Below, piece after piece: positions 32,604-41,371 of a DNA stretch of 64,000 nucleotides. Source of the stretch: Pseudomonadota bacterium (GTDB lineage Bacteria; Pseudomonadota; Gammaproteobacteria; UBA1113); contig JAJYCX010000006.1 in assembly GCA_021778015.1 (NCBI GenBank), positions 19,310 through 83,309 on the forward strand, given 5' to 3'. Numbering within the stretch: the first letter of the stretch is position 1; every line of letters starts with the position of its first letter. The notes under the pieces were generated by a model. It ran no database searches. It was not told the origin of the DNA and saw nothing but the letters and a program-made list of their open reading frames with translations. The translations under genes were made by a program, and so were the position numbers.

Positions 32604-33347
32604 ATGAGTTTAACGGGTAAAACGGCTCTTATTACCGGTGCTAGCCGCGGTATAGGTCATGCAATATTATTGGGTTTAGCCGAAATGGGTGCAACTGTAG
32701 TCGGTACTGCTACCAGCGACAAAGGTACTAAGCTTATTACAGATGCTTTAGCTGCAAAAGGATATACCGGTGGTGCTGTGGTTATGGATGTGCGCGATGA
32801 TAATTCAGTTGCTGCGGCATTGGCGGCGGTAGAAGAAGGGTATGGTGCGCCAGCCATCGTTGTGAACAACGCGGGTGTTACGGCAGATAACTTATTTTTA
32901 CGAATGAAGATGGAAGAATGGCAAAGTGTATTAGATGCTAATTTAACGGCATTATATCGTGTCACCAAACCTTGTTTGCGTGCTATGTTAAAAGCACATT
33001 GGGGCCGCATTATTAACATCAGCTCTGTGGTGGGTGTGTCGGGTAATCCAGGACAAGCGAATTATTGCGCTTCTAAAGCGGGTGTCATTGGCTTTAGCAA
33101 ATCTTTGGCACAAGAAGTGGCGAGTCGTAACATCACCGTCAATGTGGTTGCACCTGGTTTTATAGGCACAGACATGACCAATGTGTTATCGGAAGAGCAG
33201 CAAATACAACTCAAAAAGTCCATTCCCATGCAACGCATCGGTACGCCAGAAGAAATTGCTGCCGCAGTGTGTTTTTTAGCAAGCCCAGGTGCGAGCTATA
33301 TTACGGGTGAAACTATACAAGTGAATGGCGGCATGTACATGCAGTAA
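32604..33347 (+). CDS. fabG: 3-oxoacyl-ACP reductase
   Basis: A 247-residue SDR enzyme for the first reduction in fatty acid elongation. TGASRGIG (about 11-18), NNAG (about 89-92), ISSVVG with the catalytic Ser (about 140) and YCASK (about 153-157) are all intact, and the C-terminus ITGETIQVNGGMYM is standard. It directly abuts fabD. In most relatives acpP follows at once; here a 373-base gap with repeats, a GT9 gene on the opposite strand and an orphan gene come between. Confidence 0.96.
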   Translation: MSLTGKTALITGASRGIGHAILLGLAEMGATVVGTATSDKGTKLITDALAAKGYTGGAVVMDVRDDNSVAAALAAVEEGYGAPAIVVNNAGVTADNLFLRMKMEEWQSVLDANLTALYRVTKPCLRAMLKAHWGRIINISSVVGVSGNPGQANYCASKAGVIGFSKSLAQEVASRNITVNVVAPGFIGTDMTNVLSEEQQIQLKKSIPMQRIGTPEEIAAAVCFLASPGASYITGETIQVNGGMYMQ

Positions 33348-33472
33348 TGCGCTATCTGCGGGCTGTTCGCGAGCTGCGAAATATTTATACTTCTGAGTGT
33401 GATTAAAACTTAGGGCAGAATCGTTATTACTGCTATGTGCGGTTAAATCCAGGGCGCAGTATTATAGTTTAT

Positions 33473-33556
33473 TGCTGGCCGGGTCCTGTCCCGGCGATAC
33501 CCCGTCGTGCTCGTGCCTGCGCGCGCCGAGGACCCCCTCGCCGGGACACCCAGCCA
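33473..33556. repeat. GC-rich inverted repeat in the fabG-GT9 gap
   Basis: A perfect 11-bp pair TGTCCCGGCGA (33487-33497) and TCGCCGGGACA (33538-33548), within flanks GCTGGCC...CCAGCC that also pair in part. The segment is far richer in GC than its surroundings. The rest of the 373-base gap (33348-33720) shows no gene. Confidence 0.8.
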
Positions 33557-33720
33557 TAACTACCGCGCTTTGTGTCGAATCAATTCATATCCATTTGGCC
33601 TATTGAGGTAATAGCTAGAACTAGGCTGTTGTCATTAGTAGTGAGCTATAACAACTCAGCCTTGGATCTAATCATACTGAAGTATGTGTTTGAGCGTAAT
33701 AACAGATCAACTTAATAACG

Positions 33721-34659
33721 CTATAGCTTATTTACAACCGCCTGAAAAACTTCAGCCACTGTAATAGCTTCCATAGATGGGCCTTGAATCAGCGTTAAAT
33801 CTTTTAAGTTAGGATAAGGCCCTGTGCGGGTTAAACTAGTATAGCCAAATAAGGCAATCAAGGGCACATTGCTGGCACAGGCTACATGCATTAAACCCGT
33901 GTCCGGAGATATAAATAGTTTTAAATATTTCATTAAAGAATACAACTGAGGCACCGTGGTTTGATCGATAAAATTAACAATATTCGGTGCGCGTTTTTCT
34001 AATTTTCTACCCAACACTTTTTCACTATTGGATCCTGTTATGACCAATTTAATCCGCGGGTTATGGACATGCAGTTTTTGAGCGAGCTCAACGATGTGTT
34101 CAAAGGGCCATATTTTAGGATGACTTAATTTTTTCAAAAGAGCAAAGCGTTTTTTAGCAATACTATGGCACCCGATTTGGCACCCTATTAAAATATCTTT
34201 TTCTCGATCGATTTTGTGTAATCTAAAAATAGCTTCTACATGAGCATAGTCTTCTGCGTTAGGAAATAAGCGATAATTCTTTTCTACGGGGCAATTGGTT
34301 AATGACAGTAATTTTTGCATAAATAATACGGCTTGCTCCGCCTGATGGATCTGCGGATCGTTAGATCCTATGGTGTCTAGTGGAGCGTTTAAAGCGCTTA
34401 AATAGTGTTGAGCCTCAGGACCGTTGTGAATGTTGATGCCTCTGTCATAGGAGGGAAGTGTATCCAACTCCGGCCGTACAAAAACATGATGGATGTCTGG
34501 ATTATTTCTTAAAACCTCGGCAGACAGTTCAGACAAGGCAATGATGTCGATTTTTACAGAAGGGCAAGCTTGTTTAAGCAAATGAATCGCTGGCGTACAC
34601 ATGAGGGTATCGCCCAAGCGCGCGGGCGTGACCATAACCACACTTTTGTTTTCAAACAT
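33721..34659 (-). CDS. Glycosyltransferase family 9 (heptosyltransferase-like)
   Basis: A 312-residue GT-B fold enzyme. The N-terminus MVTPARLGDTLMCTPAIHLLK (about 9-29) and the GT9 acceptor/donor motif SPDTGLMHVACA followed by PLIALFGYT (about 253-275) identify the ADP-heptose:LPS heptosyltransferase family. It probably adds a sugar to the lipopolysaccharide core at the inner face of the membrane. It lies on the opposite strand within the fab operon, so it is an insertion relative to the usual gene order. The exact acceptor is not predictable. Confidence 0.85.
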   Translation of the reverse strand: MFENKSVVMVTPARLGDTLMCTPAIHLLKQACPSVKIDIIALSELSAEVLRNNPDIHHVFVRPELDTLPSYDRGINIHNGPEAQHYLSALNAPLDTIGSNDPQIHQAEQAVLFMQKLLSLTNCPVEKNYRLFPNAEDYAHVEAIFRLHKIDREKDILIGCQIGCHSIAKKRFALLKKLSHPKIWPFEHIVELAQKLHVHNPRIKLVITGSNSEKVLGRKLEKRAPNIVNFIDQTTVPQLYSLMKYLKLFISPDTGLMHVACASNVPLIALFGYTSLTRTGPYPNLKDLTLIQGPSMEAITVAEVFQAVVNKL

Positions 34660-34803
34660 GACGGCTCCGCTATACGTTTTTATAATTGATTACGTTCTAG
34701 AGCGCATATTGTAGCACTTTTATACAGCAAAATAAAGGGTGTGGACCGTTTTATATAGATATGAGTAATTACTATACATTATTTGAGGGCTATGGTATAC
34801 TCT

Positions 34804-34831
34804 TTGACGTTATAAAGCATTATTTTATAAC
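34804..34831 (+). promoter_or_regulatory. Promoter of the orphan gene at 34887
   Basis: TTGACG (34804-34809), a 16-base spacer and TATAAC (34826-34831), about 55 bases ahead of the orphan start. The region is very AT-rich, so a chance match is possible. Confidence 0.55.
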
Positions 34832-34886
34832 TGTATGAAAAATATAATAATTTAGCGAAATATAAATAAAATTGGCGGGGTAAAAA

Positions 34887-35264
34887 ATGTCTGATTCATT
34901 CTCTCATATAGCAGAAACACTAGAAGAAACAAAAGACGATGCAACGCATCATATGCACGATATAACGAGTGAGGCTGCTTTGCAGCAGGAGAATGTAAGG
35001 GATTTTTTTCTATCACGCTTCCGTGCTGTAATTCTTGACAAAGCAAAAATAATAAATTTTCAGGAGTCTAATCAAGGATATGCACATTGTCCTGGAGAAA
35101 CAACCTGTATTTCAGCCGGTAAAAAATATAGCTTTTTATCTTCTAATGATGGTAGTGAAAATAGTAATCCAAATAAGGTTGCCCCCCCAACACCGCTACG
35201 CTCAAAAATACCTGCAGCAAAAGAGCCTCCCGCAACGCCTCCGCGATGTAATGCGCCGGGCTAA
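34887..35264 (+). CDS. Orphan protein of unknown function, Pro-rich C-terminus
   Basis: A 125-residue protein I do not recognise. It starts with an acidic helical segment (MSDSFSHIAETLEETKDD), has no signal peptide or membrane helix, contains two cysteines close together (CPGETTC), and ends in a basic proline-rich tail (APPTPLRSK, PATPPRCN). A GGCGGGGT sequence lies about seven bases ahead of ATG 34887, and a promoter-like sequence lies further up. Position in the gap that splits the fab operon, composition and lack of relatives in my knowledge make it a possible lineage-specific or secreted protein. Confidence 0.55.
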   Translation: MSDSFSHIAETLEETKDDATHHMHDITSEAALQQENVRDFFLSRFRAVILDKAKIINFQESNQGYAHCPGETTCISAGKKYSFLSSNDGSENSNPNKVAPPTPLRSKIPAAKEPPATPPRCNAPG

Positions 35265-35267
35265 ACC

Positions 35268-35297
35268 TTTAGACTAACTCCGCAATTATGGTATAAT
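35268..35297 (+). promoter_or_regulatory. Extended -10 promoter upstream of acpP
   Basis: A perfect TATAAT (35292-35297) with TG one base upstream (TGGTATAAT), the extended -10 form, and a weak -35 (TTTAGA, 35268-35273) 18 bases away. It would give acpP-fabF its own transcript, needed because the operon is interrupted upstream. The leader is about 150 bases. Confidence 0.6.
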
Positions 35298-35353
35298 AGC
35301 CCACTAGAACGAGCCTAAATTGCTCATAAAATGAACAATTTGGCGCTTGTAGC

Positions 35354-35382
35354 CATCTCTAGATCAATGCGATCTGAGATGA
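35354..35382 (+). promoter_or_regulatory. Inverted repeat in the acpP leader
   Basis: CATCTCTAGATC and GATCTGAGATG are inverted around ATGC, with one unpaired base. A second -10-like TATACT follows at 35383-35388. It could be an operator of a fatty-acid regulator or a leader hairpin; the binding factor is unknown. Confidence 0.4.
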
Positions 35383-35456
35383 TATACTCCCAAAACTGGC
35401 GCAATGGCGCCACTAATGGGATTTTTAATGTTAATAATTATGAGGAATCTGTTGGA

Positions 35457-35699
35457 ATGAGTACTATAGAAGATCGCGTGGTGAATATTATTGCTCAGCA
35501 ATTGGGTGTGGATCGGGAGAATGTAAAACCGGATTCTTCCTTCATCGATGATTTGGGTGCCGATTCTTTGGATACCGTAGAACTGGTCATGGCTTTGGAA
35601 GAAGAATTTAATGCCGAAATTCCAGACTCCGATGCAGAGCACATGACAACTGTGCAAAAAGCTATTGATTACATCAAGAAGAACGCTAAAGACGCTTAG
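35457..35699 (+). CDS. acpP: Acyl carrier protein of fatty acid synthesis
   Basis: An 80-residue protein. ATG 35457 is chosen over an upstream in-frame ATG at 35331 because GAGGAA precedes it and the family always starts MSTIEDRV. The phosphopantetheine serine is in [18 protein letters not shown] (Ser about 37), identical to the universal bacterial motif. It carries acyl chains for fatty acid, lipid A and probably the specialised pathway. It has its own promoter region and is separated from fabF by a tandem repeat. Confidence 0.97.
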   Translation: MSTIEDRVVNIIAQQLGVDRENVKPDSSFIDDLGADSLDTVELVMALEEEFNAEIPDSDAEHMTTVQKAIDYIKKNAKDA

Positions 35700-35716
35700 A
35701 GTCTTTATATTATGTC

Positions 35717-35842
35717 TATACTCACAGCAGTTGATTTTTAGGTGAAGGCAACAAAGCTTAAGAATCAAATGCGAAGAGTATACTCACAGCAGTTGGTTTT
35801 TAGGCGAAGGCAACAAAGCCTAAGAATCAAATGCGAAGAGTA
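35717..35842. repeat. Tandem 62-bp hairpin repeat between acpP and fabF
   Basis: Two units start at 35717 and 35779, each opening TATACTCACAGCAG and closing ATGCGAAGAG. Inside each, TTGATTTTTAGG-type and CCTAAGAATCAA-type arms pair to a hairpin. A longer relative is at 11045-11172. This is a dispersed element, not a CRISPR (no spacers). Confidence 0.85.
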
Positions 35843-35877
35843 CATTGTTATCATCAAATTAATCAGGGGTAGTCGCC

Positions 35878-37116
35878 ATGCGTAGAGTAGTGGTTACAGG
35901 TATGGGTATGTTGACTCCATTGGGGTTAAACGTCAAAGACACTTGGGCTGGTATTTTGGCCGGAAAAAGTGGTGCTAGACCCATTGATTTTTTTGATGTA
36001 TCACAATATACGACGCAGTTTAGCGCCTCGGTGCATGGTTTTGATCCAGAAGTTTACATGAACAGCAAAGAGGCGCGTAAGGTCGATACCTTTGTCCAAT
36101 TTGCTGTGGCCGCATCACTGCAAGCACTGGAAGATTCTGGTTTAGAAGTGACGGACGCCAATCGCGATCGCATAGGCGTGGCCATAGGCTCTGGCATAGG
36201 TGGTTTGCCTTCCATAGAAAAAACCTATGCTACTATACTGAATAGCGGCCCTAGACGTATTTCGCCATTTTTTATTCCGGGCACCATCATCAATATGGCT
36301 TCGGGATATATTTCCATTCTAAAGGGCTTGCGAGGTCCTACTATTTCCATCGTTACGGCGTGTACCACCAGTGCACACAATATAGGTCAAGCCATGCGTA
36401 TGATTGCTTATGGTGATGCCGATGTTATGTTAGCAGGCGGCGCTGAAATGGCTACTTGTCCTACGGGCTTAGGTGGTTTTGCCGCTATGCGTGCTTTATC
36501 GACGCGTAACGATGCGCCTGAAAAAGCGAGCAGACCATGGGATAAAGATCGCGATGGTTTTGTTTTGGGCGATGGTGCAGGCGTATTGGTTTTAGAAGAA
36601 TATGAATATGCTAAAAAACGCGGTGCTAAAATTTACGCTGAATTAGCCGGTTTTGGCATGAGCAGCGATGCCTATCATGTCAGTGCTCCTGATCCAGATG
36701 GCAATGGTTTTGTGCGTTGTATGCAAAATGCTTTAAACGATGCTAAATTGCCTTTAGAAGCCGTGGATTATATTAATGCTCATGGTACTTCTACACCGAA
36801 GGGTGATGAATTAGAAGCCATGTCCATTAAAAAACTATTTGGTGCGCATGCGTATGAATTAGCAGTCAGTTCCACTAAGTCTATGACAGGACATTTATTA
36901 GGTGCTGCCGGTGCGGTAGAAGCTATTTTTTCTATTTTAGCGATACAAGATCAAGTGTTGCCACCGACTATCAACCTAGACAATCCCGATGAAAATTGTG
37001 ATTTAAATTTTGTAGCGCATCAACCACAAAAACGTGCTGTTAAAGTGGCCTTATCCAACTCCTTTGGTTTTGGCGGTACGAATGGGTCTTTAATTTTTAC
37101 CACGTTAAAATCGTAG
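35878..37116 (+). CDS. fabF: 3-oxoacyl-ACP synthase II
   Basis: A 412-residue elongation condensing enzyme (KAS II). Active-site Cys in TACTTSAHN (about 163), His in [11 protein letters not shown] (about 302) and His in [13 protein letters not shown] (about 339) give the Cys-His-His triad, and the C-terminal FGGTNG is present. AGGGG precedes ATG 35878. It belongs to the acpP-fabF-mltG-tmk half of the operon. Confidence 0.96.
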   Translation: MRRVVVTGMGMLTPLGLNVKDTWAGILAGKSGARPIDFFDVSQYTTQFSASVHGFDPEVYMNSKEARKVDTFVQFAVAASLQALEDSGLEVTDANRDRIGVAIGSGIGGLPSIEKTYATILNSGPRRISPFFIPGTIINMASGYISILKGLRGPTISIVTACTTSAHNIGQAMRMIAYGDADVMLAGGAEMATCPTGLGGFAAMRALSTRNDAPEKASRPWDKDRDGFVLGDGAGVLVLEEYEYAKKRGAKIYAELAGFGMSSDAYHVSAPDPDGNGFVRCMQNALNDAKLPLEAVDYINAHGTSTPKGDELEAMSIKKLFGAHAYELAVSSTKSMTGHLLGAAGAVEAIFSILAIQDQVLPPTINLDNPDENCDLNFVAHQPQKRAVKVALSNSFGFGGTNGSLIFTTLKS

Positions 37117-37150
37117 GCACTATGCGCCAAATAGGAACTTTTTCCGAGTC

Positions 37151-37245
37151 TTGTCATTCTCGGCCGAAGGTCGGGGATCCAGTTTCAATTCAAGTTTTTT
37201 CCTGGTTCTCCGGCTGCGGCCTCATGGCCTTGTCGAGGATGACAA
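37151..37245. repeat. TTGTCATYCTCG inverted-repeat element in the fabF-mltG gap
   Basis: TTGTCATTCTCG (37151-37162) and CGAGGATGACAA (37234-37245) are inverted ends with one mismatch. Inside are GGATCCAGTTTCAA and a GCGGCC stem. Family members are at 31595 and within 9161-9310 and 39032-39195. Confidence 0.8.
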
Positions 37246-37290
37246 CATTCTCATCCTCTGCCGGAGGCGAGTTTCTGAATAGGCACAGTG

Positions 37291-38319
37291 ATGTCGCTTA
37301 AGCTATTTTGTAAACGCTACGGCTTAATGTTGCTGCTGATTTTAATTTTTATTGTTTTACTCACACGGTCCCTTTATTTTATCTATGGTCCGCTGATCAG
37401 CGGCAATACGCCTTTCTATTTCCAGCTCAGTCCCGGACAATCCACTTATGATGTGGCTGCGGCTTTAGAAAAGAATGGTTATTTAAAAGGGTACGATCGT
37501 CGTTATTTCTATTGGTTAGCGCGTTTTTCTGGGCAAAGCCATCGCTTGCGCGTGGGGTATTATCTATTTCAGCCCGGCGACTCGGCATATCGTATTTTAT
37601 ATAAATTGTCGCACGGCGAAGGGTATGCACAAAACGTTACCTTGGTTGATGGTTGGACTGCAGATAAAGTATTGCAAGTAGTTATGAGCGACTCGCGCTT
37701 GCAACATTCGCCCATATTGCTGTCGCATGAAGCTTTGTGTAATGCCTTAGGTTTGCCTGCAGACGCTTCATTAGAAGGCATGTTTTGGCCCGATAGTTAT
37801 GCCGTTTATCCGGGATATTCTGATTTACTGCTATTGCAGCGTGCGCATCGTTTGATGGAGAATAACCTACAATTATTATGGGCGGCGCGCGCGCCGAATT
37901 TGCCATATCGCTCATCTTACGAAGCCCTGATCCTGGCTTCCTTGGTAGAACAAGAAACGGCATCGACGGTAGAGCGGCATTTAATGGCGGGGGTGTTGAT
38001 TAATCGGTTAAAATTAAATATGTATTTGCAAATCGATCCTACCGTGGTTTATGCTTTAGGCAGCAGTTATAATGGCCATCTAACGCGCGATAATTTAAAA
38101 ATCGATAGCCCCTATAATACCTATAAACGTAAAGGTTTACCGCCTACACCTATTGCGCTGCCTGATTTAGACTCTTTAATGGCAGTGTTACATCCTACTA
38201 TGAGCGATTATCTTTATTTTGTGGCTAGAGGCGATGGTCTACATACATTTTCAGCTACACTGGCAGAGCATAATGCCGCGGTAGCGCAATATCTAAAACA
38301 AGGGACAAATAATCAGTGA
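37291..38319 (+). CDS. mltG: Endolytic murein transglycosylase MltG
   Basis: A 342-residue YceG-like enzyme anchored by one N-terminal membrane helix (about 9-29). It cleaves nascent glycan strands and sets their length. The LEGMFWPDSY motif (about 164-173), the catalytic Glu in LVEQETAS (about 217), and ILIDPTVVYALG-like LQIDPTVVYALG (about 246-257) are present. ATG 37291 follows AGG at 7 bases; an overlapping GTG at 37288 is less likely. It overlaps tmk by four bases. Confidence 0.94.
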   Translation: MSLKLFCKRYGLMLLLILIFIVLLTRSLYFIYGPLISGNTPFYFQLSPGQSTYDVAAALEKNGYLKGYDRRYFYWLARFSGQSHRLRVGYYLFQPGDSAYRILYKLSHGEGYAQNVTLVDGWTADKVLQVVMSDSRLQHSPILLSHEALCNALGLPADASLEGMFWPDSYAVYPGYSDLLLLQRAHRLMENNLQLLWAARAPNLPYRSSYEALILASLVEQETASTVERHLMAGVLINRLKLNMYLQIDPTVVYALGSSYNGHLTRDNLKIDSPYNTYKRKGLPPTPIALPDLDSLMAVLHPTMSDYLYFVARGDGLHTFSATLAEHNAAVAQYLKQGTNNQ

Positions 38320-38945
38320 ATAATAAAGTAAAATTTATCAGCATAGAAGGCGGTGAGGGAGCGGGTAAAAGTACAGCCATAAAAACGATACAAAGTTATT
38401 TGAATCAGCGCGGAATTGCACATTTAGTCACACGCGAGCCAGGGGGTACACCATTGGCAGAAAAGATTCGGTCATTATTGTTAGACAAAAGTGAAGAAAT
38501 GCTATTACCGGAAAGCGAGCTACTGCTGTTTTTTGCAGGCCGTTATCAACATGTTGAACATGTGATTAAACCCGCCTTGAAGAAAGGATTGTGGGTTATT
38601 AGTGATCGTTTTGTCGATGCCAGTTTCGCTTATCAGGGCGCGGGTCGTGGCATAGCTGAAGATAGAATTACTTATTTAAAAGAGTGGTTACTAGGCAGCT
38701 TATCGCCAGATTATACATTATTATTGGATGCGCCGCCTGCGCTGGGTTTAGATCGCATCAAATCACGCGGCGAATTGGATCGAATCGAAGTTGAAAAGAT
38801 TGATTTCTTTAATCGTATACGCGAATATTATTTAAACTTAGCGGCTAAAGAGATAGCGCGTTTTCACATCATTGACACCAGTCGTTCTTTGAATGATGTG
38901 GAACAAAATACGCGCTTGTGGTTGCAGGATATTTGTGGGGTTTAG
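38316..38945 (+). CDS. tmk: Thymidylate kinase
   Basis: A 209-residue enzyme phosphorylating dTMP to dTDP. The P-loop GGEGAGKST (about 10-18), the DR motif SDRFVDASFAYQGAGRG (about 95-111) and the lid region containing RGELDRIE are all present. The start is GTG 38316, overlapping the mltG stop (GTGA). The holB gene, which usually follows tmk, is absent here; repeats and the cyclase region follow instead. Confidence 0.95.
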   Translation: MNNKVKFISIEGGEGAGKSTAIKTIQSYLNQRGIAHLVTREPGGTPLAEKIRSLLLDKSEEMLLPESELLLFFAGRYQHVEHVIKPALKKGLWVISDRFVDASFAYQGAGRGIAEDRITYLKEWLLGSLSPDYTLLLDAPPALGLDRIKSRGELDRIEVEKIDFFNRIREYYLNLAAKEIARFHIIDTSRSLNDVEQNTRLWLQDICGV

Positions 38946-38964
38946 TCATTATAATAAATCCTAC

Positions 38965-39000
38965 AAACGGATGAATCGAGCCGCGACCATCAGGGAGCGG
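38965..39000. repeat. REP-like element, half copy
   Basis: AAACGGATGAATCGAGCCGCG then ACCATCAGGGAGCGG: one arm of the palindrome seen at 30523-30595 and 47579-47651, without its partner. It lies in the 278-base gap after tmk. Confidence 0.75.
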
Positions 39001-39031
39001 AAAGCGAAAATACACACTAATCTATCTAGTA

Positions 39032-39195
39032 TATACCTATTCTACCTCAAGATGCGAGAGCAATACTTTCTGCGAGCACAGTACTAAAACGTTGTCATCC
39101 TCGACCAGGCCGCGAGGCCGCAGTCGGGGATCCAGGAAAAGCTTGATTTGAAACTGGATTCCCGATCGGAGCCTGTACTCGGTACTCCGGGTATA
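39032..39195. mobile_element. MITE-like element, variant copy after tmk
   Basis: It begins TATACC with TCAAGATGCGAGAGCAATAC and ends CCGGGTATA. It contains TTGTCATCCTCGACC, GGGGATCCAG and a segment AGCCTGTACTCGGTACTCC shared with the copy at 9161-9310. The right end differs from the 27703-27853 copy, so it may be truncated. Confidence 0.65.
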
Positions 39196-39223
39196 GATTT
39201 TTTTTACTACAAGGTATGGGGCG

Positions 39224-40312
39224 TTATGAAAAATCCATTGTCCATAGTGTAATAGGCGTTTCCATTCCTTCAAGATAGACTTCACCTACTAGTTTTAAGG
39301 GGAAGCTTTCACGATGTTCTAATTCTTTAACCAAATTATCCGTCACTAAAAGTTCAGTATGATGTGTTTTATTCATTTTCTCAATCTTTGCACAAACATT
39401 TATTACCCTACCAATCACCGTGGTTTCCATTCTTTCTTCATATCCCACCGTACCCATACGTACTAAACCACAGTTAAGAGCAATACCTATGTTAATTTCT
39501 GATTCACCAGCCACTTTTCTAATGGTATTTGATACTTTGGTACTTTCTTAAATTTCAATACCTGCTTGTAAAGCTTGATTACAATTAGTGAAAATAGCCA
39601 TAATGCCATCGCCCATAAATTTATCTATAAACCCTGAATGCTTTGATATAATGGGCGCTTTTCCTCTAATAAATTCATTTATGAACTCGAATGTTTCTTC
39701 TGCAGTTAATTTGCTACTCATAACGGTAAAAGAACGAATATCAATAAACATGATGGCGATATCTCTTTCGGCATTAACCCCCAGTTCTATATGATCTTCT
39801 TTAGCGCCAGGTATTATGGCTTCTAAGAATTGACTAGGAACAAAACGATGAAACAATTTAACCTTTTCAATTAATTCTTTATTAAGATGATCCAGTGATT
39901 TATTTGCTTTTTCTAATTCAATATTTTTTTCTAGGTATAAATTTGCCATGTTAATATTAGCGTTAGCAACAGCATCGCTAGTGCGACTAAACTCTTTGAT
40001 TGTGCTACTTCCTATATTGCTAATAATATAAACGAACACAGAACCCAGCAACAATAATAAGCTCAACACTATGTAAAGAATTTCTATATTTTTTGTTGCT
40101 GCTAATGGAATAATGGCAAGATAAGATGCTAAGAAGAAGACTGTTAAAAATAATAAATATCTCCAATGATTGTAGGCTGTAGTCCCTTTTAATTTTACTA
40201 TGAATTTTCTTAAAAAAAGAATACTCATTAATAATATAAATGAGCCTGTCAGTAAAAAGCAGTAAAATAAGATTTCAACCAGTAATGTTATTTTCATGCT
40301 CATAACCCTCAA
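39224..40312 (-). pseudogene. Membrane-bound class III nucleotide cyclase, interrupted by an in-frame stop
   Basis: Read on the minus strand, one frame spans 40312 to 39224 (362 residues) with a single TAA at 39548-39550. N-terminal residues 1 to about 110 hold three or so membrane helices, then a coiled-coil linker. The class III cyclase domain begins near 160: the metal aspartates are in IMFIDIRSF and KFMGDGIMAIF. After the stop, the same frame continues at once with GESEINIGIALNCG, GRVINVCAKIEKM and the last strands. A CAA-to-TAA change would explain it. Without readthrough the product lacks the second half of the active site. It could also be a sequencing error. It overlaps the DsrE-like gene by four bases (ATGA). 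Confidence 0.82.
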
Positions 40313-40704
40313 AATACAATCGTTTTAGTGTCTTTTAATCTGGCGGAAACTGACGCCTCGCCGCCTATTTTTATTCTTTCATCAATAAGATCTTCTATAT
40401 TTATATTGCCATCCGTAGATAATAGGCCACATTTTTCTAAACATGAACTGCAAGCCTCTAGGGAGGCATTCAAATCCAACAAATTTTTTATGTAAAACTC
40501 TATAGATTCATGAGTTTTTTCCTGGCAGGATGAGCATATACTTTTTTTTATCAATTCGACTCCACTTGCCGAAAAGAAAATTACCACACTTTGTCCTTGC
40601 ATAGTAGAATTTAATGCTATTGATAAACCTAATTGAGCTCGATCAATGTCCTTTATTCCAGAACATATAATAACTTGTAGGTCATGTTTTTTATCTTTAG
40701 CCAT
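40309..40704 (-). CDS. DsrE-like sulfur relay protein
   Basis: A 131-residue protein with the DsrE/DsrF-like fold pattern: beta strand QVIICSG, helix with LGLSIALNSTMQGQ, strand VVIFFSA. It has clustered cysteines (SICSSCQEK and EACSSCLEKCG) that could carry persulfide or bind metal. It lies between a DsrE3-like gene and the cyclase, with a four-base overlap with the cyclase. It is probably part of a sulfur-transfer module with TusA; the sulfur acceptor is unknown. Confidence 0.65.
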   Translation of the reverse strand: MAKDKKHDLQVIICSGIKDIDRAQLGLSIALNSTMQGQSVVIFFSASGVELIKKSICSSCQEKTHESIEFYIKNLLDLNASLEACSSCLEKCGLLSTDGNINIEDLIDERIKIGGEASVSARLKDTKTIVF

Positions 40705-40787
40705 CAGTCTCTTTCTCCTGTTACCTACTTGGGAAATCTTTATTCTTATTAACCATCAAGAAGGTTTCTGTTGTAAAAAATTTTTCG

Positions 40788-41357
40788 TTATACTATAAAG
40801 TTGATTTCTGAACCTACAACTTCTTTAAGGTATGTCTCAACACCGCCATATTCTATATTTTCTATGAGTTCATCTCGTGACATCCCCATGATTCCCATAG
40901 TCATTTCACAGGCATATAGCTTAACCCCTAACATTCTTGTGGTTTCAATAAGGTCTGCCAGTGTAACCACATGATTTTTTTTCATCAATACTTTAAAAAA
41001 CTTTGTTCCCATTCCAAACATATGCATTCTCGACAGGGACGCTTGATCAGGTCCTTTTGGCATCATTACTTTTGCCATTTTCTCTAAAATAGTTGTATCT
41101 TTAAATATGGTTTTTCTTTTTAGTAAGTTTAACCCCCAATAGGTGCAATACACTGTAACTTGATATCCCATAGTAATAGCCCCTGCAGCAACAATGAAGG
41201 CAACCAATGCTTTATCTAAGTCACCACTCATTAGTAAAATAGTGAATTTATTTTTATTCAAGCGCTCATTTAAATTTTTAACTTCTTTTTCTAACACATC
41301 AACTCTTTCAGCCAATTGCATTATCTTATTGGTAGAAGTAACGTCATTGTTCGTCAT
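40788..41357 (-). CDS. DsrE2/DsrE3A-type protein
   Basis: A 189-residue protein: an N-terminal coiled coil (about 10-34, LAERVDVLEKEVKNLNERL) followed by a DsrE/F/H-type domain with FTILLMSGDLDKALVAFIVA, a MMPKGPDQASLS segment and the diagnostic ACEMTMGIMG, whose Cys is the putative persulfide carrier. This is the DsrE2/DsrE3A family that sits with TusA and works in sulfane-sulfur trafficking. The coiled coil may allow assembly. An 83-base gap separates it from the DsrE-like gene. Confidence 0.82.
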   Translation of the reverse strand: MTNNDVTSTNKIMQLAERVDVLEKEVKNLNERLNKNKFTILLMSGDLDKALVAFIVAAGAITMGYQVTVYCTYWGLNLLKRKTIFKDTTILEKMAKVMMPKGPDQASLSRMHMFGMGTKFFKVLMKKNHVVTLADLIETTRMLGVKLYACEMTMGIMGMSRDELIENIEYGGVETYLKEVVGSEINFIV

Positions 41358-41371
41358 TTCTTTTCCTTTGT

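Noticed and set aside
35717-35842. Possible CRISPR-like tandem
   Set aside because: Only two direct units, no spacers between them, and no cas genes in the window.
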